The position numbers were made by a program, and so were the translations under genes. The notes below the pieces were generated by a model. The model was not told the DNA's origin. It made no database searches and saw only the letters and a list, made by a program, of their open reading frames with translations. A stretch of 42,018 nt of DNA from Rhodohalobacter sulfatireducens (lineage in GTDB: Bacteria; Bacteroidota; Rhodothermia; Balneolales; Balneolaceae): assembly GCF_022012475.1 (NCBI RefSeq), contig NZ_JAKLWS010000036.1:1-42018 (forward strand). The letters are read 5' to 3'. Below are positions 14,307-23,579 of this stretch, one piece after another (the first letter of the stretch is position 1; each line of letters begins with the position of its first letter).

Positions 14307-14909
14307 TCAAAAGTCAGATCCTGTTCTTATCCGAACGTCAGTTGCGAGGTCTCTGAGATTTTCGGGTATATGCTTCTCTATAAAGGATTTATCAATATCC
14401 CGTATGCTCATTTTTTCAGGAAAATCCTGTTTGATAATATCCGAAGATTCATCAACACTAAAGATTGTTATCTCTTCAATCTCAAACCTGGCTGATAAGG
14501 CCGTAGCCATTCTTGATAATGGTAATGGTGCATATTGATTAGTTCTCTCGTCTAAACAAAGATTTGAGATTAAAACCATCGGGTGATCGGGTAAATTTTC
14601 AATCTGTTTTTTGTCGATATTTATGGATGAATCGTCGAATGTAATAAGCGACTTTTGAAATCCGTTCAGTGCGATTGTTGAAATACCTTCATCTGCAAAA
14701 AGGGCCACTAATCTGTGATTCAACTCTTTAATAGCTCGGATTTGTGCTTGATCTCTCATTACACCGGTTTGGATGATGCGTTCTGTGTGTTCGCTGTCAC
14801 CGTGAATAATGATTCCGCGTTTATCTTTCCTTGCAAGTGATTTCGCAAATGAATTAAGAAAAACACCATTGTCGAGATGTTCGTAGTCGAGTACTGCCAA
14901 AAAATCCAT
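14307..14909 (-). CDS. Degenerate amino-acid-kinase-fold protein (acetylglutamate-kinase-like)
   Basis: The 200-residue protein follows the order of the amino acid kinase fold: an initial strand, RGIIIHGDSEHTERII, then RAIKELNHRLVALFADEGIS and IALNGF, and finally LSRMATALSARFEIEEITIF. The pattern resembles N-acetylglutamate kinase (HGGG loop, NKELVxLL helix, SG strand, NxDxxAxxLAxxL helix). The catalytic lysine motif KxGG is absent, the glycine loop is reduced to HGD, and the protein is about 90 residues shorter than ArgB. It is probably not an active kinase. It lies 14 bases after the cytidine deaminase gene and is likely the last gene of that operon. The fold assignment by eye is moderate; the role is unknown. 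Confidence 0.5.
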   Translation of the reverse strand: MDFLAVLDYEHLDNGVFLNSFAKSLARKDKRGIIIHGDSEHTERIIQTGVMRDQAQIRAIKELNHRLVALFADEGISTIALNGFQKSLITFDDSSINIDKKQIENLPDHPMVLISNLCLDERTNQYAPLPLSRMATALSARFEIEEITIFSVDESSDIIKQDFPEKMSIRDIDKSFIEKHIPENLRDLATDVRIRTGSDF

Positions 14910-14923
14910 TTTTATAATAGTTC

Positions 14924-15628
14924 TTACTTCTTTAGAGAATTTGTTGTAAATCCGTTGGGCAAAAGGTGTGATACAAAATGTCTTGATTTTGAATCATCAT
15001 CGTGATGTAGTTGCGCAACTTGCTCAGGCATGAATTCATAAAGCACCTGCCTGCAGGCTCCGCAAGGGCTGATAAATTCACTTTTAGGGGCGTAGATATG
15101 GATGCCTTTAAATTCATTAAACCCGACAGAAATTGCTCTTGCGATGGCAACCCGCTCTGCACAAAGGCCCAGATTCCACTGCTCAAATTCAATGTTCACA
15201 CCGGGAATATATCCGTCTTTCGTTTCCAGCAGAGCCGACACCGGAAATCCCGACCTGTCAGAAACACTCTTTTCACATAAGTTTTTCAGTTGATTGGTTA
15301 CATCATTTATTCCATCAATCAACGGATCATATAACACTGAGTCATCGGGTAATCTATCCAGTGTTTTTAATTGAAATGTTTGAGTCCAGTATTCAGACAA
15401 ACCATCATTGTTGGATTTGCCGTCCATAACAGCCACCGGTTCATCTCCATTTCCTAGACAACTGCAAACTCCTGCCTGAACCGCAGCGATTGTTAGCGGG
15501 AAGGAGATGTTTTCAACTCTAACCCCCGGATAAACAACCCCTGAGGAGCCCAGAATCAGACAGCTTTCCGGTTTTTTTGAATAAGGTGTATAACTGTTTG
15601 ATGATATATCCAAACTGAGTTCTTTCAA
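14924..15628 (-). CDS. cdd: Two-domain cytidine deaminase, catalytic site in the C-terminal domain
   Basis: Cytidine deaminase converts cytidine and deoxycytidine to uridine forms in pyrimidine salvage. The 234-residue protein has two cytidine-deaminase-like halves. The second (about 125-234) holds the complete site: CAERVAIARA with zinc Cys156 and catalytic Glu158, and PCGACRQVLYEF with Cys189 and Cys192. The first half (about 10-70) keeps YTPYS, GSSGVVYPGVRVEN and FPLTIAAVQAG, but the zinc ligands are replaced. E. coli-type Cdd is also two-domain, yet there the N-terminal half is catalytic, so the order is reversed here. The gene overlaps the GH3 gene upstream by four bases (ATGA), implying coupled translation. 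Confidence 0.85.
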   Translation of the reverse strand: MKELSLDISSNSYTPYSKKPESCLILGSSGVVYPGVRVENISFPLTIAAVQAGVCSCLGNGDEPVAVMDGKSNNDGLSEYWTQTFQLKTLDRLPDDSVLYDPLIDGINDVTNQLKNLCEKSVSDRSGFPVSALLETKDGYIPGVNIEFEQWNLGLCAERVAIARAISVGFNEFKGIHIYAPKSEFISPCGACRQVLYEFMPEQVAQLHHDDDSKSRHFVSHLLPNGFTTNSLKK

Positions 15629-18528
15629 TAGTTGATACTTTTCATAACTGCATCTGCAATTTCCGCGCGTATTCGACTGATTCGGCTTCCATAACTTCTG
15701 TTGGGATAGGTTCGATTTGTTAAAACGATGATTGCGATGTTTTCATCCGGATCTACCCAAAAACTTGTGCCTGTGAATCCTGTATGCCCAAAACTATTTT
15801 CACTTGTCAGCGTTCCTGCAGTACTGAATCCTTCGCTTTTTCGATCAAATCCCAAACCACGTTGATTAATGGGTGACTGATGACTCGTAAACAGGTCGAT
15901 AATTTCAGGAGAGAGGTACTGGTGTCCGCCGTAGTTCCCGTCATTCAATAGCATGAAGAAATATTTAGCCATATCATGGACGGATGAGAATAATCCGGCA
16001 TGTCCCGAAACACCATCCATAAAATACGCACGTTCATCATGAACTTTTTTGTGAACGAGACCCCGGTTGTACACGGTATCAATTTCTGTAGGCGGAATTC
16101 TGTTCGTCAATACTGAACCGATCTCTTCCGGGTTGAAGGTTGTGGAAGTCATTCCCATAGGCTCATAAAATTCATCGTGCACGTATTCGTCGATTCGTTT
16201 CCCGGTCACCTCTTCAATAATTTCAGCGAGCAGGATGAATCCTAAATCGCTGTAAACATACTCTTCACCGGGGTCATTAATCAGAGGTTCATTTCGTACA
16301 GCTTCAACCAGTTCATTGCGGGTTCGTAATTCATCCACATAAATTCGAAATGCTGGAAGGCCGGAGGTGTGTAACAGAAAATGACGAATGGTAATCTCTT
16401 TTTTCAAGCCCTCATTAAATTCAGGAATATATTTTGAAATCGGATCATCAAGAGAAACTTTTCCTTCATCCACCAATTTCATCATAGAGGTTGTTGTGGC
16501 CATAATTTTAGTGATGGAGGCCATATCGTAAATTCCGTTGGTTTGGACCGCTTTTGTCTTCGAATAGTCGTGATATCCGTAAGCTTGTTGCCAGACAAGA
16601 GCGCCGTTTCGCATTACTCCGACAACTCCGCCGGGGAAAACAGAATCGTTGATGGCACTTTGCATGATTTTATCCACCTGGAGCAGTGAGTCGATGGACA
16701 TATTTGCGGCAATTGGGTCGTCATAACGAACGGTGGATTGTGGCATCTCAATTCCATCGCCAATTTCATACATGCCCGGTACCTCACCGGGAAATTTGCC
16801 CTGGATATCAGAAGCGCCAAAGATGGCCGGAATAGTTCCTCTTACCTGGTCACTTGCGGCCGACCATGCCATCAGATGAACATCAGCGTCCGAAAAATTT
16901 TCAACAATGTATGGGTTCCCGAATGAGAGCAGGATTTCCGGTTTATCGAAGCCTGAGAGTTGTTCAAGGATTCGATTGTACTCTTCAGGCATTTGAAGAG
17001 AGTGATATGAGCGAACCCTTATGAATGAACCCAGAATAATCAGGTCAGCCTGTTGGGCATCTTCCATCAATTCCTGAATCTCTTCGTTGCTGGTCCTGTA
17101 ATCTAACGAGTGATACTGCACATTTTCGTGATACCGACTGATCTCTCGTCTTAACGTTCTTGCGGAGGAATGCTCTTCACCATCTGATATTCCAACAACT
17201 AATATATTTGGATAATCTATCTGGCGGATCGGTAAAATATCTTCATCTTTTAAAACAGTAACGGATTCTCTAACAATTCGATTAGCTGTATTCTGAAATT
17301 GCGGTGTATTGATTTTATAATTTAACGACTCAATATTCACCAATCGGTTTGAAAAAATTCCTTTATCGGCCTTCAATTGAAGAATTTTACGAACTGAAAA
17401 ATCGATACGCTCTTCAGATAATTCACCGGATTCAACTGCTTTTTTGATCTCATTAATGGCTGCTTTTTCATCTGTACTTACCAGCATTTGATCCGCTCCG
17501 GCTTGCAATGCTTTTATTACCGCTTGGCCGGGTGAGTAGTGTGCCGCAATACCCTGCATCTCCAAACCGTCTGTTACAATGAGTCCGTTAAAAGAGAGGC
17601 TATCGATAAGAATTTTATTTAGAATAGATGGATCAAGTGTGCCGGGAAGTCTTTCATTTTCACTGATATTTGGAAATGATATATGTGCACTCATAATGCT
17701 CTGCATCCCCTCGTTGATAGACTGACGGAAGGGAGCAAGTTCAACGGAATCAAGCCTTGCATAATCATGTGTGATGGTGGGAAGTGCCAGGTGAGAATCC
17801 GTTTCCGTATCACCATGGCCTGGAAAATGCTTGCCCGTTGAGATCAAACCTTCACTTTGAACACCTTTCATGAACTCTTCACCATATTCAGCAACCATTC
17901 CCGGGTCTGCAGAGTAAGATCGAACATTAATCACCGGGTTGTTGGGATTATTGTTTACATCCAGCACGGGTGCATAGATTTGATGTACCCCAATGGCTTT
18001 TGCTTCATGTGCTGTTATTTTCCCCTTTAGATAGGCATTGTAAGAATTACCTGTTGCAGCTATTCCCATCGCCGGTGTAATCCGGGTGGTGCCGTCAATA
18101 CGCATTGCAGCACCAAACTCCATATCCTGTGCAATCCAGAGGGGATATTTAGCAATTTTTTGAAGTTCGTTGTTTCTCACTGCCTGGCCATAAACATCCC
18201 CCTGGAAAAAAATGATTCCGCCTACATGATAGTCGGTTATCAGTTCTTTTAACCGCAGGTAATCCAGGTCACGATCGTTTGAAAATTCACCGTATGCCCG
18301 AACCATAAAAAGCTGGCCAATTTTTTCATCAAGAGTCATTTCATCCAACAGAGATTCAACATCAATATCTTCATTTTCTTCAAATGAGATGGTGTTGCCC
18401 AACTCATTTTCAGAACCTGAGATCGTTGCTGCCGCAGTATAGATTGAAATGCTAATTAAAATGAATAGAAGGGTTAAAAAACTGGTTTTTCTTGCGTTAT
18501 TTTGAGCAAATGGAAAGACTGATTTCAT
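15625..18528 (-). CDS. Secreted GH3 beta-N-acetylhexosaminidase fused to beta-lactamase-family serine hydrolase
   Basis: The 967-residue protein begins with a signal peptide or anchor (about residues 16-35). Residues about 58-400 are a GH3 domain of NagZ type with KHFPGHGDT (233-240, His/Asp dyad region) and nucleophile Asp320 in IVTDGLEM. Residues about 410-590 are a GH3 C-terminal-like domain. Residues about 610-967 are a class C beta-lactamase/esterase fold with SITK (Ser671, Lys674), YSDLG at 759 (YxN equivalent) and GHTGFTG near the end (KTG equivalent). Such fusions are common in Bacteroidota. They are expected to act outside the cytoplasm on cell-wall amino sugars and a peptide or ester bond. 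It follows the penicillin acylase gene by 22 bases and overlaps cdd. Confidence 0.9.
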   Translation of the reverse strand: MKSVFPFAQNNARKTSFLTLLFILISISIYTAAATISGSENELGNTISFEENEDIDVESLLDEMTLDEKIGQLFMVRAYGEFSNDRDLDYLRLKELITDYHVGGIIFFQGDVYGQAVRNNELQKIAKYPLWIAQDMEFGAAMRIDGTTRITPAMGIAATGNSYNAYLKGKITAHEAKAIGVHQIYAPVLDVNNNPNNPVINVRSYSADPGMVAEYGEEFMKGVQSEGLISTGKHFPGHGDTETDSHLALPTITHDYARLDSVELAPFRQSINEGMQSIMSAHISFPNISENERLPGTLDPSILNKILIDSLSFNGLIVTDGLEMQGIAAHYSPGQAVIKALQAGADQMLVSTDEKAAINEIKKAVESGELSEERIDFSVRKILQLKADKGIFSNRLVNIESLNYKINTPQFQNTANRIVRESVTVLKDEDILPIRQIDYPNILVVGISDGEEHSSARTLRREISRYHENVQYHSLDYRTSNEEIQELMEDAQQADLIILGSFIRVRSYHSLQMPEEYNRILEQLSGFDKPEILLSFGNPYIVENFSDADVHLMAWSAASDQVRGTIPAIFGASDIQGKFPGEVPGMYEIGDGIEMPQSTVRYDDPIAANMSIDSLLQVDKIMQSAINDSVFPGGVVGVMRNGALVWQQAYGYHDYSKTKAVQTNGIYDMASITKIMATTTSMMKLVDEGKVSLDDPISKYIPEFNEGLKKEITIRHFLLHTSGLPAFRIYVDELRTRNELVEAVRNEPLINDPGEEYVYSDLGFILLAEIIEEVTGKRIDEYVHDEFYEPMGMTSTTFNPEEIGSVLTNRIPPTEIDTVYNRGLVHKKVHDERAYFMDGVSGHAGLFSSVHDMAKYFFMLLNDGNYGGHQYLSPEIIDLFTSHQSPINQRGLGFDRKSEGFSTAGTLTSENSFGHTGFTGTSFWVDPDENIAIIVLTNRTYPNRSYGSRISRIRAEIADAVMKSINY

Positions 18529-18550
18529 GTTTCAAAAACGAATTTATGAG

Positions 18551-20995
18551 TTAGTTCGGTGAAAGTGTCATGGTTTGATAGCTGGTTTCCCTGAAGAAGG
18601 TACTATCTTGATAGATAAATCGGTAGCGGCCCTCAAGCCACAAGTTGGTTTGATCTCCATAATTGGTGGAGAGTGGATTCCCGGACTGGCCGGTTGGCAA
18701 AATACTCTGCGATTTACCGGGAGTTGAAAAATCTACGATCCTGCGGATGGAAGGTCCTAAATGCATCTCAAAGGGAAAATCCCAGCTATACTGGGCTTTG
18801 TTGATGGACATGCTATTGCCGCTAACTGTATAGGGGCCTTTGCTGAACAGATTATTTACAATCACTTTTAGAACGCCGGGTGAGTCCGGGTTTTGGCTTG
18901 CTTCTCCAAGTAATGGCGGCCTTAGTGTGAAATCAAGTACATTTTCCCATCGCCATTCAAACGGTTCAGAGCCAAATTCGCTGTTCAACTGTTGAAGCGT
19001 TTGAACCATACTCTCACGTACAATCTGATCCCGGGTTTCTGTTTGGGATGTGTTTTTATCATCAAAATAGGTGCTGTTATTTTTGAGCATCTCAGAGATA
19101 ATAGTTACCGGCAGATGTTCAAGACGTGCTAAATTATCGAACACTGTTTCACCGATATCATCTACCAAAATGTTTCTGGATAGATTGATGAAAAACAGGT
19201 CAAATATTGAGGCTGCTGTGGAGGTTGACGTATACTCGAAATTCCAGTTCTCAAGATAGGAGAGAGCGGTTTGTACTTGGTCTGCATTTTCGCCGCTTCG
19301 AAGTATCGGTAGAATCATTTCAGTTGTCTCACGGGCGTGTTCAGAGTAAACATCATTTTGTATTGTCTCAAAATTTTCAACATTCAGGCTGTTGTTCGTT
19401 TCCAGTAACTGATTAATTCTCATAATTCTTGAGGGTGGCTCCCAAAATGTGGAGATATAGTACGGATAGCTGTCGGTGTGCATTTTATTGTTGGCATGAG
19501 CCACAAATCCTTCCTCCGGGTTAATCTTGTGAGGAAGTTGATCAAAAGGAATGGTGTCTTGCCAGTCATATGAAGGGTCCCAACCATCTCTGAACATGAG
19601 CGGGTTGTAATCACGAATCGGTAAATTGGCTCCTGTAAATATTGCGATATTATTTTCTCTGTCTGCATAGATAAAATTCATGCCGGGTGAATGGAACAAC
19701 GCTACAGCATCTTGAAATTGCCCCATCGTTTCTGCGTGATTCATCTTATAGACAGCCCAGAGTTCCTGGCTGACTTCGTGTCCCATCCACTCTAAGCTGA
19801 TCACTTTATCACCGAGAGAGGAGTCCGGATGAATGTCGCTAATAACAGGCCCGTGCTTTGTACTTCGAACGATATGGAATTCATCATCACTGCCTTTTAC
19901 CTCAATAATTTCTTTGCGTGTCTGGAACTCTTGATATGTTGTTATCGAATCGGTTACGCTGTCAACAATGTACTCATTCGGATTTTCGCGATTGACCTGC
20001 TCAGAGAAGAAATCTGTGTCGTCCGACATGATATTGGTCATCGACCAGGCCAGATGCTCATTCTGTCCCAAAACCACAAAAGGAAAACCTGGAATTGTGG
20101 CTCCTGAAATCTGATGATTGGGTGTATGATAGGAAGCCTCGTACCAAAAACCGGGAATATTTAAACCCATGTGCGGATCGCCTGCGAGGATAGGAAGGCC
20201 GGAATCTGTTTTACTTCCATTTACAGCCCAAGCATTACTTCCGAATTGAGTTCCTTTCTTCTGAAGAAACCTCCTGAATTCCAATTCGGTTTCTAAGAAG
20301 GGTATAGCAGCCGAAGCGAAGCCTGATGATTCAGATTCTGAAAGTGTGGTTGGATATTGATTATCATACACCGGAACAAGCTGCTGAAAATTGTAAAAGT
20401 CCATCTGCTCCGCCAGGTATGCATATGTTAACTCGCTCCACCAATGGATGTTTTGATCCCACGCCATCAAACGTAAAAGAGCGAATGAATGGGTAGGTGT
20501 CCATTCGATTGGTTTCACATCAAGAAGTGTAAATTCAGCCGAAAGATTGCTTTCATTTTGACGTATGAACTCATTTACACCTGCCGAATACTGTTCCATG
20601 ATATGAATCAGTGAATCCGGGGCTTCAGCCTCAATTCGTTTTGCCGTTTCCCAAAATCCAAGAGTCCGTTGATAGATATCATACTCAACCAGGTCCTCAC
20701 CCAAAAATTCGGCAAATCTACCTTCAGCCGCGATCTGGGAGAGTGTCATCTGCCACAATCGCTCCTGTGCGTGGATATACCCGATCGTGTAATACAGGTC
20801 ATCTTCATTTTCAGCATAAATATAGGGAACCGCATATGGATCCCAATGCACTTCGGTTTGTTGTTGAAGTCCGTCAAGTTGTACATTGGAGTTGTATTCA
20901 GGAAGTGGTAAATAAAATGTCCAGTAAACGGACAGGATTGCGACCCCGATGAATAAGATTCCAATAAAAATCAGAAGTTTTAAAATAAATTTCAT
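18551..20995 (-). CDS. Penicillin acylase family protein (N-terminal nucleophile hydrolase)
   Basis: The 814-residue protein starts with a membrane anchor or signal (FILKLLIFIGILFIGVAILS). An alpha subunit region follows (VPYIYAENEDDLYYTIGYIH, then AQERLWQMTLSQIAAEGR). The autoprocessing site is FGSNAWAVNG, with Ser253 the nucleophile after cleavage at Gly252. The beta subunit carries GDPHMGLNIPGFWYEA and NEHLAWSMTN. The family hydrolyses amide bonds of penicillins, acyl-homoserine lactones or other N-acyl compounds; the natural substrate here is unknown. It is the first gene of a putative operon with the GH3/serine hydrolase, cdd and the kinase-like gene. Confidence 0.9.
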   Translation of the reverse strand: MKFILKLLIFIGILFIGVAILSVYWTFYLPLPEYNSNVQLDGLQQQTEVHWDPYAVPYIYAENEDDLYYTIGYIHAQERLWQMTLSQIAAEGRFAEFLGEDLVEYDIYQRTLGFWETAKRIEAEAPDSLIHIMEQYSAGVNEFIRQNESNLSAEFTLLDVKPIEWTPTHSFALLRLMAWDQNIHWWSELTYAYLAEQMDFYNFQQLVPVYDNQYPTTLSESESSGFASAAIPFLETELEFRRFLQKKGTQFGSNAWAVNGSKTDSGLPILAGDPHMGLNIPGFWYEASYHTPNHQISGATIPGFPFVVLGQNEHLAWSMTNIMSDDTDFFSEQVNRENPNEYIVDSVTDSITTYQEFQTRKEIIEVKGSDDEFHIVRSTKHGPVISDIHPDSSLGDKVISLEWMGHEVSQELWAVYKMNHAETMGQFQDAVALFHSPGMNFIYADRENNIAIFTGANLPIRDYNPLMFRDGWDPSYDWQDTIPFDQLPHKINPEEGFVAHANNKMHTDSYPYYISTFWEPPSRIMRINQLLETNNSLNVENFETIQNDVYSEHARETTEMILPILRSGENADQVQTALSYLENWNFEYTSTSTAASIFDLFFINLSRNILVDDIGETVFDNLARLEHLPVTIISEMLKNNSTYFDDKNTSQTETRDQIVRESMVQTLQQLNSEFGSEPFEWRWENVLDFTLRPPLLGEASQNPDSPGVLKVIVNNLFSKGPYTVSGNSMSINKAQYSWDFPFEMHLGPSIRRIVDFSTPGKSQSILPTGQSGNPLSTNYGDQTNLWLEGRYRFIYQDSTFFRETSYQTMTLSPN

Positions 20996-21106
20996 GTAAT
21001 AGCTTCTGTGTGAAAATGAAGTTTGGTGTAAGATTGAAAATTCATCACAAAATACATACTCTCAGAACCGAAAGTAATGATAATCAATTGAAAATTTGGA
21101 GCGAAG

Positions 21107-21964
21107 ATGAATGACATAAAAAATGTATCTGTGATTGGCGGAGGAACAATGGGAAATGGCATTGCTCATGTCTTCGCTATGAGTGGCTTTGAGGTGACAC
21201 TGGTTGAGGCGAAACAGCAATTTCTTGATAAAGCACTGGATGCGATCGAAAAAAATCTGGACAGAATGCTTTCGAAGCAGAAGATCTCGAATGATGATAA
21301 GAAAGCCACACTTCAAAGAATTCATTCTACTCTGAACACGGTAGAAGGAGTGATGAAAGCAGACCTTGTCGTAGAGGCAATTCCGGAGCAGTTTGACCTT
21401 AAAAAAAAGGTATTTCAGGAAGTAGATGAAAATGCACCAAAACACACGATCTTAGCTTCGAATACATCATCTATTTCCATCACAAAATTGGCGGCTCAGA
21501 CCAAACGTCCTGATAGATTCATCGGGATGCACTTTTTCAATCCCGTCCCGGTAATGAAGCTGGTTGAAGTAATCAACGGATTGGAAACGAGTGAAGAGAC
21601 CACTCAAACTGTTATGGGTCTGGCCGAAAAACTTGGAAAAGTTCCTGTTTCGGCTGATGATTCACCCGGTTTTGTATCGAATCGTGTTCTCATGCCGATG
21701 ATCAACGAAGCTATTTTCTGTGTGTATGAAGGAGTAGCAGAACCGGAAGATATCGACCAGGTTATGAAACTGGGAATGGCTCACCCGATGGGGCCGCTGC
21801 GACTCGCTGATTTCATCGGACTGGATGTCTGCCTCGATATTTTGAATGTTTTGTATGATGGGTTTAAAGACCCGAAATACCGTCCCTGTCCGCTGTTAGT
21901 AAAAATGGTAGATGCAGGAAAATTAGGAGATAAAACGGGTGAAGGATTTTTTAAATACGATTAA
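21107..21964 (+). CDS. 3-hydroxybutyryl-CoA (3-hydroxyacyl-CoA) dehydrogenase
   Basis: This enzyme oxidises 3-hydroxyacyl-CoA with NAD in fatty acid or butyrate-type metabolism. The 285-residue protein has a Rossmann motif GGGTMGNG (11-18) and ends its second strand in VEA. It also has LASNTSSISITKLAAQTKRP, the active-site region FIGMHFFNPVPVMKLVE, DSPGFVSNRVLMPMINEA, and the C-terminal domain with GMAHPMGPLRLADFIGLD and ending GDKTGEGFFKYD. The length is normal for the single-domain family. GGAG lies eight bases before the ATG. It is transcribed away from the penicillin acylase operon. Confidence 0.93.
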   Translation: MNDIKNVSVIGGGTMGNGIAHVFAMSGFEVTLVEAKQQFLDKALDAIEKNLDRMLSKQKISNDDKKATLQRIHSTLNTVEGVMKADLVVEAIPEQFDLKKKVFQEVDENAPKHTILASNTSSISITKLAAQTKRPDRFIGMHFFNPVPVMKLVEVINGLETSEETTQTVMGLAEKLGKVPVSADDSPGFVSNRVLMPMINEAIFCVYEGVAEPEDIDQVMKLGMAHPMGPLRLADFIGLDVCLDILNVLYDGFKDPKYRPCPLLVKMVDAGKLGDKTGEGFFKYD

Positions 21965-22113
21965 ATTAAAAAGAGAACCTGCGAATGTCCGTCAGGTCCT
22001 TGCAGAGTTCGAATTGGCGGTCGATTTGTGACTCTTTCAGCCCAGAACCTTAGGGGTGAAAAACCCAAATATTAAATCAACATTTATCAATCAAAATTCT
22101 ACAATTCAAAAGA

Positions 22114-23130
22114 ATGATAGATTTACGAAGCGATACCATAACACGCCCAACACCCGAAATGCTGGAGGCGATGACCCAGGCGGAAGTAGGGGATGACGTG
22201 TTTGAGACGGATCCGACGGTTAATAAATTTCAGCAAAAAATGGCTGATCTGTTCGGGATGGAGGCCGGGCTGTTTGTGCCGAGTGGAACGATGGGAAATC
22301 AGCTCTCTCTTCATCTGCTCACCAAGCCCGGCGATGAGGTAATTATCGATGAAACGGGGCATGTGTTTAACTACGAATCCGGTGCAGCAGCTCACCTTTC
22401 CTCTATTCAATTAAGGCCTTTGAAAGGAGATCGGGGGAAGCTAAACAGAAAATTGATAGAACCGGCGATTCGGCCCAAAAATGACTGGGATCCACATACC
22501 AGGGTTATAGCGATTGAAAACACAACAAATAAAGGGGGAGGAGCATACTACAAGAAGAATGAACTCATTGAAATTCATAAACTTGCCGATGAACATCATT
22601 TGTCTGTTCATCTTGATGGGGCAAGAATTTGGAATGCGATGACCGCATCGGGAATTCAGCCAGAATTTTTCAGCACCATTGCGGATACCATTTCAATCTG
22701 TTTCAGTAAAGGATTGGGGGCACCTGTTGGTTCAATGATACTTTCCTCAAAAGATAGAATTAAAAAGGCACGACGGATTCGAAAGATGTGGGGAGGAGGT
22801 ATGCGACAAATTGGTTTGCTGGCAGAGGCAGCGGATTTTGCAGTAGAGAATCACTGGCCGCTTTTAGATGATGATCACAAACGGGCCAAAGAGTTTTCAG
22901 AAGCAATTTCAAAAAATCCGGCTTTTAAAATTGATCTCTCAACTGTCGATACAAACATTGTTCTGTTTGATGTGGTGGGAGAAACGGCGGATAAGGCTAT
23001 TCAAAAATTCTCAGATCAGGGAATTGTGTTCGTACCTTTCGGCCCAAAAACCATACGCGCAACTTTCCATTTTCAAGTGGATGATGAAGATTTAAAGAAG
23101 GTGCTAAAAGTAGTTGAAGAATACTCGTAA
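22114..23130 (+). CDS. ltaE: Low-specificity L-threonine aldolase
   Basis: This PLP enzyme splits L-threonine or L-allo-threonine into glycine and acetaldehyde. The 338-residue protein begins MIDLRSDTITRPTPEMLEAM. It carries AEVGDDVFETDPTVN, FVPSGTMGNQLSL, HLDGARIWNA (Asp168 for the PLP nitrogen) and CFSKGLGAPVGS with the Schiff-base lysine Lys199. The size is normal. The gap from the preceding dehydrogenase gene is 149 bases and contains a small inverted repeat (acctg/caggt near 21977-21997), so co-transcription is uncertain. A hairpin overlaps its stop codon. Confidence 0.93.
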   Translation: MIDLRSDTITRPTPEMLEAMTQAEVGDDVFETDPTVNKFQQKMADLFGMEAGLFVPSGTMGNQLSLHLLTKPGDEVIIDETGHVFNYESGAAAHLSSIQLRPLKGDRGKLNRKLIEPAIRPKNDWDPHTRVIAIENTTNKGGGAYYKKNELIEIHKLADEHHLSVHLDGARIWNAMTASGIQPEFFSTIADTISICFSKGLGAPVGSMILSSKDRIKKARRIRKMWGGGMRQIGLLAEAADFAVENHWPLLDDDHKRAKEFSEAISKNPAFKIDLSTVDTNIVLFDVVGETADKAIQKFSDQGIVFVPFGPKTIRATFHFQVDDEDLKKVLKVVEEYS

Positions 23131-23150
23131 AACGGTTCGCTGAGCCGTTT
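23130..23150 (+). terminator. Hairpin at the threonine aldolase stop codon
   Basis: The stem aaacgg/ccgttt starts at the last base of the stop codon and ends in three T. It is modest, but well placed to end transcription. Confidence 0.5.
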
Positions 23151-23186
23151 ACCATTTACTGAATCGGCTGCCAAATTCTCTGCCTG

Positions 23187-23579
23187 GCGCAAGTTTGCAA
23201 CTTGTGCTGGTTCAATGAGCCTAAACTACAGACTTGAACCAGTTCGGGGGTTGGGATGAAACGGGTCGGCGACCCGTTTTACTTTAGGTTTTATACACTT
23301 GTGCCGGTTGAATGGGGCCAAGTTACAAACTTCAACCAGTTCGGGGGTTGGGATGAAACGGGTCGGCGACCCGTTTTACTTTAGGTTTTATACACTTGTG
23401 CCGGTTGAATGGGTCCAAGTTACAAACTTGAACCAGTTTGGGTCATGTATACACCACAAACTCGAATTTTGGACTGTGCCTGGCGCAAGTTTGCAACTTG
23501 TGCTGGTTGAATAAGCCTAAACTACAGACTTGAACCAGTTCGGGGGTTGGGATGAAACGGGTCGGCGACCCGTTTTACT
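23187..23579. repeat. Palindrome-rich repeat array between convergent genes
   Basis: Three related units of about 96-100 bp fill the spacer between ltaE and argJ, with a partial extra segment. Each carries the hairpin aaacgggtcg/cgacccgttt (23260-23280, 23356-23376, 23555-23575) and inverted pieces ctggttgaa/ttgaaccag. Each also has a short palindrome, either caagtttgcaacttg or caagttacaaacttg. The first two hairpins are 96 bases apart and the third is 199 bases further on. Open frames through the array are artefacts of the repeat. It may act as a two-way terminator. Confidence 0.85.

Noticed and set aside
23299-23514. A 71-codon open frame in the ltaE-argJ spacer
   Set aside because: It is a translation of the repeat units (VEWVQVTNLNQF recurs with the DNA repeat), without homology-like features.
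23187-23579. Possible CRISPR array
   Set aside because: Units are long, palindromic and adjacent, with unequal distances; there are no short uniform repeats with unique spacers and no cas genes.
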